Shown here: piece by piece, positions 52,561 to 63,799 of the stretch
How positions within the stretch are numbered: position 1 is the stretch's first letter
How the letters are laid out: each line of letters starts with the position of its first letter
Assembly (NCBI RefSeq): GCF_014649495.1
Contig: NZ_BMTD01000001.1
Span: 496,001 to 560,000, forward strand
Source: Streptomyces filipinensis
GTDB lineage: Bacteria; Actinomycetota; Actinomycetes; Streptomycetales; Streptomycetaceae
Direction: 5' to 3'
DNA: 64,000 nt
The notes under the pieces: model-generated
What the model saw: only the letters and a program-made list of their open reading frames with translations
What the model was told of the DNA's origin: nothing
Database searches by the model: none
Position numbers and translations under genes: made by a program

Positions 52561-52638
52561 AACAGCGCGAAACCCCCACCGTGAGTTAACCCAGCCGCAC
52601 CGAGTCAGCCGCACCGTCGCGGGCCCCCGGAGGATGTC

Positions 52639-54513
<1,875 letters not shown>

Positions 54514-54702
54514 GGGACGGTGCGGTGAGCGGGGGCCGCGGGCCGTTCATGGCCGGCCGCGCCCCCCTCGGCGGGGCCGTGCGTCGACACGGCCCCGTAG
54601 CCCTTGGGTGATTGTGCTCGCCTGCGCTCAAAAGGCGCCCTCTTCTGTCCATTTCGGTAACCCACCGCTTATGGGTGCCCCCGGTCTGTCACCCTGGGCC
54701 GC

Positions 54703-56532
54703 ATGGACATGGCGGCCATACCGACGCAACGGGAGAGTGAGCCCCGGGCCAGGGAGACCAAGGGGCGCACGACGCTGCCCGGAAGCCCCCTGGCACCGGG
54801 GTCCGCCCGTGCGCTGGTGCGGGCCGTGCTGGCCGAGGCGCCCGGGGTCTCGGCCCGGCTCGTCGACGACGCCATGGCCGTCGTCAGCGAGCTGGTCACC
54901 AATGCCGTCGTGCACGCCGGTACGGACGTGGAGATCGACTGGCGGCTGGAGGAGACCGGCGCGTTCGTCGTGGAGGTGGGCGACCGCCATCCCTCCCGCG
55001 CCCCGCGCGACGCCCTGGGCGCCGAGGCGCCGTACGACACCCCCGAGTACGGGCGCGGCCTGCGGCTGGTCACCACGCTCGCCGAATCCTGGGGCGTCAC
55101 CTACCGCGCCGGCGCCAAGACGGTCTGGGCGCGGCTGCCCCCCGGCGGTGTCGAGGACCCGGACACCCCCGTGCCGGACGCGGCCCTGGAGGTCGCCGAG
55201 GACCTCGCCCCGCAACCGCACCGCGTCGACGGCGACCGGGAGTGGCTCGGCCGGGGCGCGCTGTCCTTCCTCGCCGAGGCCTCCGACCTGCTCGCCGGGC
55301 AGCTGGACGAGAACCTGGTCACGGCCCTGACCGGCCAGCTCATCGTCCCCCGGCTCGCCGACTGGTGCGCCGTCTGGCTGGAGGACGAGGCGACCGTGCG
55401 GGGCGGGGCGGGCATGGGCCCCGACCGGGTCTGGCACGCCAGCGAGAGCGGCATCGAGGAACTGCGCTGCGCTCTGGAGAAGGAGCCGCCCTGCCCGCGC
55501 GACGGGCTGCGCTCCGGCCCCGAGCCGTACCCCTGGCCCGGGCACGCGCTCGGCCCGCAGGGCAGCGACGGCACGGCGCTGGCGTTCCGGCTGATCGCGG
55601 GAGGCCGGCCGGTCGGCACGCTGGTGATCGGCCGGTGCGGGCTGCTCGGCTTCCCCGACGAGGTCACCGGGCTCGTGGAGGACCTCAGCCGCCGGGTCGC
55701 CCTCGCCATCGGCGCGGCCCGCCAGTACGCCCGCCAGGCCACCATCAGCGCCGTCCTGCAGCGCGGCCTGCTGCCCGGCGCCGTCGCCGAGATCCCGGGC
55801 GTGAGCAGCGCGCTCGTGTACGAACCCTGCGACAAGGGCGGCCCCAGCGGCGACTTCTACGACCTGTTCCCGGCCGGCGACGGCCGCTGGTGCTTCGCCG
55901 TCGGCGACGTCCAGGGCAAGGGCCCCGAGGCGGCGGTCGTGATCGGCCTCGCCCGCCCCTGGCTCCGCCTCCTCGCCCGCGAGGGCTACCGCGTCGCCGA
56001 CGTCCTCGACCGCCTCAACCAGCTCCTCCTGGACGACGCCACCGAGGCCGCCGACGCCGCCGCCCGCGCCCTGGTCGCCGTGGGCGGCCGCCCCGTGACC
56101 CCCGGAGACGGCCCGCAGACCCGCTTCCTGTCCCTGCTCTACGGCGAGCTGACCCCCTACGAGGGCGGCGGGGTCCGCTGCACGCTCGCCTCCGCCGGCC
56201 ACCCGCTGCCGCTCGTCCTCGGCCCCGACGGCACCGTACGCACCGCCGCCCGCCCGCAGACCCTGCTCGGCGTCGTCGAGGACGAGACCTACACCAGCGA
56301 GACCCTCGACCTGCGGCCCGGCGACAGCCTGCTGTGCGTCACCGACGGGGTGACCGAGCGGCGCTCCGGTCCCCGCCAGTTCGACGACGGCGACGGCCTC
56401 GCCCGCGCCCTGTCCGGCTGCGCCGGGCTCAGCGCCGAACTGATCGCGGAAAGGATCCGCCGCCTGGTGCACGACTTCGGGGGCGGCCTGCCCGAGGACG
56501 ACCTCGCCCTGCTGGTGCTGCAGGCGGAGTAA
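54703..56532 (+). CDS. HATPase-GAF-SpoIIE (PP2C) signalling phosphatase
   Basis: 609 residues. Residues 25-150: RsbW-type kinase fold (VVSELVTNAVVHAG is the N box, YGRGLRLVTTLAE the G2 loop). Residues 175-340: GAF-like sensor region. Residues 355-605: PP2C-type phosphatase of the SpoIIE/RsbU family with GGPSGDFYDLF, FAVGDVQGKGPEAAV, LCVTDGVTERR and DDLALLVL, including the metal-binding aspartates. A kinase and the phosphatase that could reverse it in one chain suggest partner-switching control of a sigma factor through an anti-anti-sigma protein, none of which is encoded here. The ATG at 54703 has a CACCCT seven bases upstream (possibly leaderless). Confidence 0.88.
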   Translation: MDMAAIPTQRESEPRARETKGRTTLPGSPLAPGSARALVRAVLAEAPGVSARLVDDAMAVVSELVTNAVVHAGTDVEIDWRLEETGAFVVEVGDRHPSRAPRDALGAEAPYDTPEYGRGLRLVTTLAESWGVTYRAGAKTVWARLPPGGVEDPDTPVPDAALEVAEDLAPQPHRVDGDREWLGRGALSFLAEASDLLAGQLDENLVTALTGQLIVPRLADWCAVWLEDEATVRGGAGMGPDRVWHASESGIEELRCALEKEPPCPRDGLRSGPEPYPWPGHALGPQGSDGTALAFRLIAGGRPVGTLVIGRCGLLGFPDEVTGLVEDLSRRVALAIGAARQYARQATISAVLQRGLLPGAVAEIPGVSSALVYEPCDKGGPSGDFYDLFPAGDGRWCFAVGDVQGKGPEAAVVIGLARPWLRLLAREGYRVADVLDRLNQLLLDDATEAADAAARALVAVGGRPVTPGDGPQTRFLSLLYGELTPYEGGGVRCTLASAGHPLPLVLGPDGTVRTAARPQTLLGVVEDETYTSETLDLRPGDSLLCVTDGVTERRSGPRQFDDGDGLARALSGCAGLSAELIAERIRRLVHDFGGGLPEDDLALLVLQAE

Positions 56533-56559
56533 CCGCGCCGGTGCTGGACAATGGAAGGC

Positions 56560-57792
56560 ATGCCTTCCGCCCTGCCCGACGGCGAGCCCGTCCCCGCCGA
56601 CGGCGCGCTGCCCGCACCCGCGCTCGCCGGGGCCGCCCACCGCCCGCTCGGTTTCTATCTGCACGTCCCGTACTGCGCGACCCGCTGCGGCTACTGCGAC
56701 TTCAACACCTACACCGCCACCGAGCTGCGCGGCACGGGCGGCGTACTGGCCTCCCGTGACAACTACGCGGACACGCTGACGGACGAGATCCGGCTCGCGC
56801 GCAAGGTGCTCGGCGACGACCCGCGCGAGGTCCGTACGGTGTTCGTCGGCGGCGGTACGCCCACGCTGCTGGCCGCGGACGATCTCGTACGGATGCTGGG
56901 GGCGATCCGCGACGAGTTCGGACTGGCGCCGGACGCCGAGATCACGACCGAGGCGAACCCGGAGTCCGTCGACCCCGCGTACCTCGCCACCCTCCGCGAG
57001 GGCGGCTTCAACCGGATCTCCTTCGGCATGCAGAGCGCGAAGAAGCATGTGCTGCGCGTGCTCGACCGCACCCACACCCCGGGCCGCCCCGAGGCCTGCG
57101 TGGCGGAGGCACGGGCGGCGGGCTTCGAGCACGTCAACCTCGATCTGATCTACGGCACCCCGGGCGAGAGCGACGACGACTGGCGGTCCTCGCTGGACGC
57201 GGCGATCGGCGCGGGCCCCGACCACGTCAGCGCGTACGCGCTGATCGTGGAGGAGGGCACCCAGCTGGCCCGCCGGATCCGCCGGGGCGAGGTCCCGATG
57301 ACCGACGACGACGTCCACGCCGACCGCTATCTGATCGCCGAGGAGACCCTGTCGGCGGCGGGCTTCGACTGGTACGAGGTCTCCAACTGGGCCACCTCCG
57401 AGGCGGGCCGCTGTCTGCACAACGAGCTGTACTGGCGCGGCGCCGACTGGTGGGGCGCCGGTCCCGGGGCGCACTCGCACGTGGGCGGGGTGCGCTGGTG
57501 GAACGTCAAGCACCCGGGGGCGTACGCGGCGGCACTGGCGTCGGGGCGGTCGCCGGGGGCCGGGCGTGAGCTGCTGTCCGACGAGGACCGGCGGGTCGAG
57601 CGCATCCTGCTGGAGCTGCGGCTGCGGGAGGGGGCGCCGCTGGCGCTGCTGAAGGAGGAGGGGCTGGCGGCTTCGCGGCGGGCGCTGGCGGAGGGGCTCC
57701 TCCAGGAGGGTCCGTACGAGGAGGGGCGGGCTGTGCTGACGCTGCGGGGGCGGTTGTTGGCCGACGCGGTGGTGCGGGATCTAGTGGATTGA
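56560..57792 (+). CDS. hemW: HemW-like radical SAM protein (coproporphyrinogen oxidase-related)
   Basis: 410 residues. Radical SAM domain with YLHVPYCATRCGYCDFNTYT (CxxxCxxC for the 4Fe-4S cluster), GGGTPTLL for SAM, and MQSAKKHVLRVLDRTHT. The C-terminal HemN_C-like domain contains YEVSNWAT and LYWRGADWWGAGPGAHSH. The CNF(A)TF-like motif after the cluster is CDFNTY, typical of HemW, a heme chaperone, rather than HemN. ATG 56560 is chosen (relatives start MPSALPDG); ATG 56551 is three codons upstream. The gene begins 27 bases after the SpoIIE gene's stop. Confidence 0.92.
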   Translation: MPSALPDGEPVPADGALPAPALAGAAHRPLGFYLHVPYCATRCGYCDFNTYTATELRGTGGVLASRDNYADTLTDEIRLARKVLGDDPREVRTVFVGGGTPTLLAADDLVRMLGAIRDEFGLAPDAEITTEANPESVDPAYLATLREGGFNRISFGMQSAKKHVLRVLDRTHTPGRPEACVAEARAAGFEHVNLDLIYGTPGESDDDWRSSLDAAIGAGPDHVSAYALIVEEGTQLARRIRRGEVPMTDDDVHADRYLIAEETLSAAGFDWYEVSNWATSEAGRCLHNELYWRGADWWGAGPGAHSHVGGVRWWNVKHPGAYAAALASGRSPGAGRELLSDEDRRVERILLELRLREGAPLALLKEEGLAASRRALAEGLLQEGPYEEGRAVLTLRGRLLADAVVRDLVD

Positions 57793-57890
57793 TCACTCCG
57801 GCGAGCGCATCGCCCCGGAACGCCGGCCGGTCAGACGCTCGATCTGCGCAGCCGGAGAGATCCCCACCGAGTTCGTCACGCTGCCCGACG

Positions 57891-58706
57891 TCAGGCCCCA
57901 CCGCTACCCGTGACGAAGTCGATCAGCTCCTCCACCCGCCCCAGCAACTCCGGCTCCAGGTCCCTGTAGGACCCCACCCGCTTCAGGATCGCCTGCCACA
58001 CCGCCCCGGTGTTCTCCGACGGCCACCCCAGCGCCTGGCACACCCCCGTCTTCCAGTCCTGTCCGTGCGGCACCCGCGGCCAGCCCGCAATCCCCAGGGC
58101 CGACGGCTTCACCGCCTCCCAGATGTCGATGTACGGGTGGCCGACCACCAGCGCGTGTTCGCTCGTCACCGACTCCGCGATCCGCCATTCCTTCGTGCCC
58201 GGGACCAGGTGGTCCACCAGGACACCCAACCGCGCGTCCGGCCCCGGGCCGAACTCGGCCACGAGGGCGGGCAGGTCGTCCACGCCCTCCAGGTACTCCA
58301 CCACCACGCCCTCGATGCGCAGGTCGTCGCCCCACACCTTCTCCACCAGCTCCGCGTCGTGCCGGCCCTCGACGTAGATACGGCCGGCCCGCGCCACGCG
58401 GGCGCGGGCACCGGGGACGGCGACGGAACCGGAGGCGGTACGGGTGGGGCGTACCGGACCCGGGGACGACGGGCGGACCAGTGTCACCACCCGCCCCTCC
58501 AGCAGGAAGCCCCGCGGCTCCAGCGGGAACACCCGGTGCTTGCCGAAGCGGTCCTCCAGGGTCACCGTGCCCGCCTCGCAGCGGATCACCGCCCCGCAGA
58601 ACCCGGTGCCGGGCTCCTCCACCACCAGGCCCGGCTCCGCCGCCACCTCCGGCGCGGGCTGCTGCTTCTTCCACGGCGGGGTCAGGTCGGCGGAGTACTG
58701 GCGCAT
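57891..58706 (-). CDS. DUF3097 family protein
   Basis: 271 residues. The family is actinobacterial and uncharacterised. YSADLTPPWKKQ opens it; FCGAVIRCEAGTVTLEDRFGKHRVFPL is a beta-barrel region. GRIYVEGRHDAELVEKVWGDDLR resembles a Toprim-like ExG/DxD fold, with GVVVEYLEGVDDLPALVAEF and GVLVDHLVPGTKEWRI completing it. A nucleic-acid-related role is inferred from this similarity only. On its strand, TATCGT lies seven bases before the ATG, so the transcript is probably leaderless. Convergent with hemW; the MBL gene lies upstream in the same direction. Confidence 0.85.
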   Translation of the reverse strand: MRQYSADLTPPWKKQQPAPEVAAEPGLVVEEPGTGFCGAVIRCEAGTVTLEDRFGKHRVFPLEPRGFLLEGRVVTLVRPSSPGPVRPTRTASGSVAVPGARARVARAGRIYVEGRHDAELVEKVWGDDLRIEGVVVEYLEGVDDLPALVAEFGPGPDARLGVLVDHLVPGTKEWRIAESVTSEHALVVGHPYIDIWEAVKPSALGIAGWPRVPHGQDWKTGVCQALGWPSENTGAVWQAILKRVGSYRDLEPELLGRVEELIDFVTGSGGA

Positions 58707-58740
58707 TCGGATGACGATAGGAGAAGCCCGGACCCAGGTG

Positions 58741-59463
58741 TCACGACACGCCGAAGCGGCGGGCCAGCTCGTCGCGTTGCCGGCGCACGAACGCCGCGTC
58801 CACCACCGCTCCGTGACCGGGCACGTACGCCGCGTCCTCGCCGCCCAGTGCCAGCAGCCGGTCGAGCGCGTCCGGCCAGCGGGCCGGGACCGCGTCCGGA
58901 CCCGCCTGGGGCTCGCCGGACTCCTCGACCAGGTCGCCGCAGAAGACCACCTCCGGAGCCCCCGGCACGAGCACCACGAGATCGTGGGCCGTGTGACCCG
59001 GGCCCACGTTCGCCAGCAGCGCCTGGCGGCCGCCCCCGAGGTCCAGCGTCCACTCACCCGAGACCAGGTGCCGGGGCGGCGCCAGCGCGTCCAGCGCCTC
59101 GTCGGCCGCCGCGGCCGGCAGGCCGTTTCCGATCGCGTCCCGGCGCAGGTCCTCCCGCTCGTGCGTGAGGACCGCGTCCAGGCCCACCGCCCCGTACACC
59201 TCCGCGCCCGCCATCGCCGCCGCCCCGAGGACATGGTCGAAGTGGGGGTGGGTCAGCGCGAGATGGGTCACACGGCCGCCGGCCAGTGCCTCGGCCTGGG
59301 CCCGCAGCCGCGCTCCCTCGGCCAGGCTGGAGCCGGCGTCCACCATCAGCGCCGCACCCTCCCCGAGGACCAGCCCGGCCGTGCAGTCCCAGCCGGGCAG
59401 GCGGCACCGCCCGATCCCGGCGGCCAGCCGCTCCCACCCCAGCTCTTCCCAAGTCACCGTCAT
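58741..59463 (-). CDS. Metallo-beta-lactamase-fold hydrolase
   Basis: 240 residues. LTHPHFDHVLGA is the HxHxDH zinc motif; VGPGHTAHDLVVL and FCGDLVEESG give the third His and the bridging Asp; YVPGHGAVVD supplies a late histidine. Overall a single-domain MBL hydrolase; the substrate (thioester, lactone or other) cannot be read. On the minus strand TAGCGT lies six bases before the ATG at 59463 without a ribosome site, again a leaderless arrangement. Ends 34 bases before the DUF3097 start. Confidence 0.9.
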   Translation of the reverse strand: MTVTWEELGWERLAAGIGRCRLPGWDCTAGLVLGEGAALMVDAGSSLAEGARLRAQAEALAGGRVTHLALTHPHFDHVLGAAAMAGAEVYGAVGLDAVLTHEREDLRRDAIGNGLPAAAADEALDALAPPRHLVSGEWTLDLGGGRQALLANVGPGHTAHDLVVLVPGAPEVVFCGDLVEESGEPQAGPDAVPARWPDALDRLLALGGEDAAYVPGHGAVVDAAFVRRQRDELARRFGVS

Positions 59464-59549
59464 GCCGCGACGCTAGCTGCACGAGCCCCCGTGACCGCAC
59501 CGACCTTGCCCTGGGTGTACCCGACAGCCGTACACTGGGCCCTGGAACG

Positions 59550-59576
59550 CTGGCACTCACATACGAAGAGTGCCAG
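59550..59576 (+). promoter_or_regulatory. CIRCE operator of hrcA-dnaJ
   Basis: CTGGCACTC, nine bases, GAGTGCCAG: a perfect inverted repeat matching the HrcA-binding CIRCE element (TTAGCACTC-N9-GAGTGCTAA) at all central positions. A -10-like TACACT lies at 59531-59536, with TTGCCC at 59506 (19-base spacer), so the operator sits just past the start of transcription. Confidence 0.93.
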
Positions 59577-59626
59577 GCGGACGGAACCGCGGGACAGAGG
59601 GGACGACGTGCTGGAGGTGCGCGCGA

Positions 59627-60643
59627 ATGCTGAGTGAACGCAGGCTTCAGGTACTGCGCGCCATCGTCCAGGACTACGTCGGCACCGAGGAGCCGGTCGG
59701 GTCGAAGGCCCTGACCGAGCGGCACAACCTCGGGGTCTCCCCGGCGACGGTCCGCAACGACATGGCGGCCCTGGAGGACGAGGGGTACATCGCGCAGCCG
59801 CACACCAGCGCGGGGCGCATCCCCACCGACCGGGGCTACCGGCTGTTCGTGGACAAGCTGGCGGGCGTCAAGCCGATGACGGCGCCCGAGCGGCGGGCCA
59901 TCCAGAACTTCCTGGAGGGCGCCGTCGACCTCGACGACGTCGTGGCGCGGACGGTGCGGCTGCTCGCGCAGCTCACCCGGCAGGTCGCCGTCGTGCAGTA
60001 CCCGTCCCTGACCCGGTCCACCGTCCGGCACGTGGAGCTGCTCTCGCTCGCTCCCGCGCGCGTGATGCTCGTGCTGATCACGGACACCGGCCGGGTCGAG
60101 CAGCGGATGGTCGACTGCCCGGCGCCGTTCGGCGAGAGCTCGCTCGCCGATCTGCGCGCGCGGCTGAACAGCCGGGTCGCGGGCCGGCGGTTCACGGACG
60201 TGCCGAAGCTGGTCGAGGACCTGCCGGAGGCCTTCGAGGCCGAGGACCGCGGTACGGTCTCGACGGTGCTCTCCACTCTTCTGGAGACACTCGTCGAGGA
60301 GAACGAGGAGCGGCTGATGATCGGCGGTACCGCCAATCTCACCCGCTTCGGGCATGACTTTCCCCTCACGATCCGGCCCGTCCTGGAGGCCCTGGAGGAG
60401 CAGGTCGTGCTCCTCAAGCTCCTGGGCGAGGCGAAGGATCCGGGCGTGACGGTGCGCATCGGGCACGAGAACGCCCATGAGGGACTCAACTCCACCTCGG
60501 TGGTGTCGGTGGGCTACGGTTCGGGCGGCGAGGCGGTTGCCAAGCTCGGCGTGGTCGGACCGACCCGCATGGACTACCCGGGAACGATGGGAGCGGTACG
60601 CGCAGTGGCACGGTACGTCGGACAGATCCTGGCGGAGTCGTAA
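59627..60643 (+). CDS. hrcA: Heat-inducible repressor HrcA
   Basis: 338 residues. Winged-helix N-domain ([32 protein letters not shown], then [18 protein letters not shown]) binds CIRCE; the GAF-like middle and dimerisation domains follow, with [11 protein letters not shown] and the C-terminal SVVSVGYG region and [21 protein letters not shown]. HrcA represses class I heat-shock genes and needs GroEL for activity. The ATG at 59627 follows GGAGG nine bases upstream. It controls its own operon through the CIRCE at 59550. dnaJ begins at the base after its stop. Confidence 0.96.
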   Translation: MLSERRLQVLRAIVQDYVGTEEPVGSKALTERHNLGVSPATVRNDMAALEDEGYIAQPHTSAGRIPTDRGYRLFVDKLAGVKPMTAPERRAIQNFLEGAVDLDDVVARTVRLLAQLTRQVAVVQYPSLTRSTVRHVELLSLAPARVMLVLITDTGRVEQRMVDCPAPFGESSLADLRARLNSRVAGRRFTDVPKLVEDLPEAFEAEDRGTVSTVLSTLLETLVEENEERLMIGGTANLTRFGHDFPLTIRPVLEALEEQVVLLKLLGEAKDPGVTVRIGHENAHEGLNSTSVVSVGYGSGGEAVAKLGVVGPTRMDYPGTMGAVRAVARYVGQILAES

Positions 60644-61780
60644 GTGGCCACGGACTACTACGCCGTTCTCGGCGTGCGCCGCGACGCGTCGCAGGATGAG
60701 ATCAAGAAGGCGTTCCGTCGGCTCGCGCGCGAGCTGCACCCGGACGTCAACCCGGATCCGAAGACCCAGGAGCGGTTCAAGGAGATCAACGCCGCTTACG
60801 AGGTGCTGTCGGACCCGCAGAAGAAGCAGGTCTACGACCTCGGCGGCGACCCGCTCTCGCAGGCGGGCGGGGCCGGCGCGGGCGGATTCGGGGCGGGTGG
60901 CTTCGGCAACTTCTCCGACATCATGGACGCGTTCTTCGGTACGGCGTCGCAGCGCGGCCCGCGCTCGCGCACCCGGCGCGGCCAGGACGCGATGATCCGC
61001 ATCGAGGTCGAGCTGGACGAGGCGGCCTTCGGGACGACCAAGGACATCCAGGTCGACACCGCGATCGTCTGCAACACCTGCAACGGCGAGGGCGCGGCGC
61101 CGGGCACCTCCGCCCAGACGTGTGACATGTGCCGCGGCCGCGGTGAGGTCTCCCAGGTCACCCGGTCCTTCCTGGGCCAGGTCATGACCTCGCGGCCCTG
61201 CCCCCAGTGCCAGGGCTTCGGCACCGTCGTGCCGACGCCGTGCCCGGAGTGCGCCGGCGACGGCCGCGTCCGCTCGCGCCGGACCCTGACCGTCAAGATC
61301 CCGGCCGGTGTCGACAACGGCACGCGGATCCAGCTCGCCGGCGAGGGCGAGGTGGGCCCCGGCGGCGGTCCCGCCGGTGACCTCTACGTCGAGATCCACG
61401 AGCTGCCGCACGCGATGTTCCAGCGGCGCGGCGACGACCTGCACTGCACGGTGACGATCCCGATGACAGCGGCGGCGCTCGGCACCAAGGTGCCGCTGGA
61501 GACCCTGGACGGCATGGAGGAGGTCGACATCCGGCCCGGCACCCAGTCCGGCCAGTCGATCCCGCTGCACAACCGGGGTGTCACGCACCTGCGCGGCGGC
61601 GGCCGGGGCGACCTGATCGTGCACGTCGAGGTGCAGACCCCGACCAAGCTGGACCCGGAGCAGGAGCGCCTGCTGCGCGAGCTGGCCAAGCTGCGCGGCG
61701 AGGAGCGGCCCCAGGGGCAGTTCCAGCCCGGGCAGCAGGGGTTGTTCTCGCGGTTGAAGGACGCGTTCAACGGTCGCTGA
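60644..61780 (+). CDS. dnaJ2: Molecular chaperone DnaJ (second, hrcA-linked copy)
   Basis: 378 residues. J domain (YYAVLGVRRDASQDEIKKAFRRLARELHPDVN, with the HPD motif), Gly-rich linker (about 75-95), four zinc-binding repeats (CNTCNGEG, CDMCRGRG, CPQCQGFG and CPECAGDG), then the two beta domains (LTVKIPAGVDNGTRIQLAGEGE). A type I DnaJ that stimulates DnaK. The GTG is directly after the hrcA stop (TAAGTG), so the pair is coupled. Streptomyces have another dnaJ with dnaK-grpE; this linked copy is usually called dnaJ2. Confidence 0.96.
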   Translation: MATDYYAVLGVRRDASQDEIKKAFRRLARELHPDVNPDPKTQERFKEINAAYEVLSDPQKKQVYDLGGDPLSQAGGAGAGGFGAGGFGNFSDIMDAFFGTASQRGPRSRTRRGQDAMIRIEVELDEAAFGTTKDIQVDTAIVCNTCNGEGAAPGTSAQTCDMCRGRGEVSQVTRSFLGQVMTSRPCPQCQGFGTVVPTPCPECAGDGRVRSRRTLTVKIPAGVDNGTRIQLAGEGEVGPGGGPAGDLYVEIHELPHAMFQRRGDDLHCTVTIPMTAAALGTKVPLETLDGMEEVDIRPGTQSGQSIPLHNRGVTHLRGGGRGDLIVHVEVQTPTKLDPEQERLLRELAKLRGEERPQGQFQPGQQGLFSRLKDAFNGR

Positions 61781-61823
61781 CGGGGGCTGACGGACGGCGT
61801 TCCACGGGCGCTCGGACGTGGGG

Positions 61824-61847
61824 TACGGGGTGCCGCGGCACCCCGTA
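61824..61847 (+). terminator. Terminator after dnaJ
   Basis: TACGGGGTGCC and GGCACCCCGTA around GC, a near-perfect palindrome 44 bases after the stop. Confidence 0.75.
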
Positions 61848-61914
61848 TGCCGTTGTCCTATGCCGGGGGAAGCCCCGATTCGGACTTGTTCGAAGGACGT
61901 GACAACATGCGGTC

Positions 61915-63030
61915 ATGTCCTCCGCGCTGACCGGTCTCTTCCCCCACCCGATCGTGCAGGCCCCCATGGCGGGCGGAGTCTCCGTCCCGCAGCTCGCCGC
62001 CGCCGTCTCCGAGGCCGGTGGCCTCGGGTTCCTCGCCGCCGGATACAAGACCGCCGACGGCATGTACCAGGAGATCAAGCAGCTGCGGGGGCTCACGAGC
62101 CGCCCCTTCGGCGTGAACGTGTTCATGCCGCAGCCCGAGTACCCCGGCGCGGGCACCGGCCCCACCGGAGCGGCGGGCGCCGTGCCCCCTTCCGGCGCGG
62201 TCGAGGTCTACGCCCACCAGCTGGCCGGCGAGGCCGCGTGGTACGAGACCGAGCTGGGCGACCCGGACAGCGGCCGGGACGACGGCTACGACGCCAAGCT
62301 CGCGGTGCTCCTCGACAACCCGGTGCCGGTGGTCTCGTTCCACTTCGGCGTGCCCGGCCGCGAGGTGTTCGACAAACTGCGCCGGGCCGGCACCTTCACA
62401 CTGGTCACCGCCACCACCGTGGAGGAGGCCCGGGCCGTCGAGCGGGCCGGCGCGGACGCGGTGATCGCGCAGGGCGTGGAGGCCGGCGGGCACCAGGGAA
62501 CCCACCGGGACCTCGCCGAGAACGACGGCTCCGGCATCGGACTGCTCGCGCTGGTCGCGCAGATACGGGAGGCCGTGCGCATCCCGATCGTCGCCGCCGG
62601 CGGCATCATGCGCGGCGGCCAGATCGCCGCCGTCCTCGCGGCCGGAGCCAGCGCGGCCCAGCTGGGTACCGCCTTCCTCGCCACGCCCGAGTCCGGCGCC
62701 GCGGCCGTGTACAAACAGGCGCTGACCGACCCGCTGTTCGTGCGCACCGAGTTGACCCGTGCCTTCTCCGGCCGACCGGCCCGCGGACTGGTCAACCGCT
62801 TCGTGCGCGAGCACGGCCCGTACGCCCCCGCCGCCTACCCCGAGATCCACCACCTCACCTCGCCGCTGCGCAAGGCCGCCGCCAAGGCCGGGGACGCGCA
62901 GGGCATGGCGCTGTGGGCGGGCCAGGGCCACCGAATGGCCCGCGAGCTGCCGGCCGGGCGGCTGGTGGAGGTCCTGGCCGAGGAACTCGACGCCGCCAGG
63001 ACAGCGTTGTCGGCCGAGGGAGGCCTGTGA
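61915..63030 (+). CDS. Nitronate monooxygenase (2-nitropropane dioxygenase family)
   Basis: 371 residues. FMN-dependent TIM barrel that oxidises alkyl nitronates. PIVQAPMAGGVS starts the barrel; GGLGFLAAGY, FGVNVFMP, VSFHFG, AQGVEAGGHQGTH (with the catalytic-His region), AAGGIMRGGQIAAVLAAGASAAQLGTAF (FMN phosphate) and TRAFSGRPARGLVN are conserved. CAACAT ends six bases before the ATG at 61915, and there is no ribosome site, so a leaderless transcript is likely. rsmE overlaps its stop by one base (TGATG). Confidence 0.92.
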   Translation: MSSALTGLFPHPIVQAPMAGGVSVPQLAAAVSEAGGLGFLAAGYKTADGMYQEIKQLRGLTSRPFGVNVFMPQPEYPGAGTGPTGAAGAVPPSGAVEVYAHQLAGEAAWYETELGDPDSGRDDGYDAKLAVLLDNPVPVVSFHFGVPGREVFDKLRRAGTFTLVTATTVEEARAVERAGADAVIAQGVEAGGHQGTHRDLAENDGSGIGLLALVAQIREAVRIPIVAAGGIMRGGQIAAVLAAGASAAQLGTAFLATPESGAAAVYKQALTDPLFVRTELTRAFSGRPARGLVNRFVREHGPYAPAAYPEIHHLTSPLRKAAAKAGDAQGMALWAGQGHRMARELPAGRLVEVLAEELDAARTALSAEGGL

Positions 63031-63782
63031 TGACCGCGCCGGTGTTCGTCGTCGACTCGCTGGAGGGCGTGGGCCCGGGCTCGGTCGTCGACGTCGAGGG
63101 CCCGGAGGGGCGGCACGCGGTCTCCGTACGGCGGCTGCAGCCCGGCGAGGACGTGGTGCTGACGGACGGCAGGGGCCGGGGCGCGGCCGGGGTCGTCGTC
63201 AGCGTGTCGGGCAAGGACCACCTGGTCGTCGAGCCGTTCGAGTTCCCCGTGGAACCCGAGCCGAGCCCCCGGATCACCGTCGTGCAGGCCCTCCCCAAGG
63301 GCGACCGCGGCGAGCTGGCCGTGGAGACCATGACGGAGACCGGTGTCGACGCGATCGTGCCCTGGCAGGCCGCCCGCTGCATCACCCAGTGGAAGGGCGA
63401 CCGGGGCCTGAAGGCACTCGCCAAGTGGCGGGCCACCGCGCGCGAGGCCGGCAAGCAGTCCCGCCGACTGCGCTTCCCGGAGGTCACGGACGCGGCAAGC
63501 ACCAAGCAGGTCGCCGCACTTCTCGCCAAGGCCGACTTCGCCGCCGTGCTGCACTCCGACTTCGAGCACGTCAGCGAGCCGCTGGCCACCGCGCAACTCC
63601 CCGCCGAGGGTGAGATCGTGCTGGTCGTCGGACCCGAAGGGGGCGTCGCCCGGGACGAGTTGGCGCTCTTCGAGGAGGCGGGTGCCAAGGCGTGCGTGCT
63701 CGGTCCTAGTGTGTTGCGTACATCCACCGCCGGCACCGCCGCCGTGGCCCTGTTGCTGGGCCGCACCGGCCGCTGGTCCTGA
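63030..63782 (+). CDS. rsmE: 16S rRNA m3U1498 methyltransferase
   Basis: 250 residues. N-terminal PUA-like domain (HAVSVRRLQPGEDVVLTDGRG), then a SPOUT methyltransferase: ALPKGDRGELAVETMTETG, REAGKQSRR, LVVGPEGGVARDELALF and LGPSVLRTSTAGTAAVA form the knotted SAM site. It modifies U1498 in helix 44 of 16S rRNA. The ATG at 63030 overlaps the previous stop and follows GGGAGG; GTG 63027 is in frame and possible. Confidence 0.95.
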   Translation: MTAPVFVVDSLEGVGPGSVVDVEGPEGRHAVSVRRLQPGEDVVLTDGRGRGAAGVVVSVSGKDHLVVEPFEFPVEPEPSPRITVVQALPKGDRGELAVETMTETGVDAIVPWQAARCITQWKGDRGLKALAKWRATAREAGKQSRRLRFPEVTDAASTKQVAALLAKADFAAVLHSDFEHVSEPLATAQLPAEGEIVLVVGPEGGVARDELALFEEAGAKACVLGPSVLRTSTAGTAAVALLLGRTGRWS

Positions 63783-63799
63783 CACACCCGGGGGACACC

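Noticed and set aside
52396..52584. 62-codon frame between lepA and the acyl-CoA ligase gene
   Set aside because: It crosses the terminator and promoter/operator region and has no ribosome site or recognisable composition.
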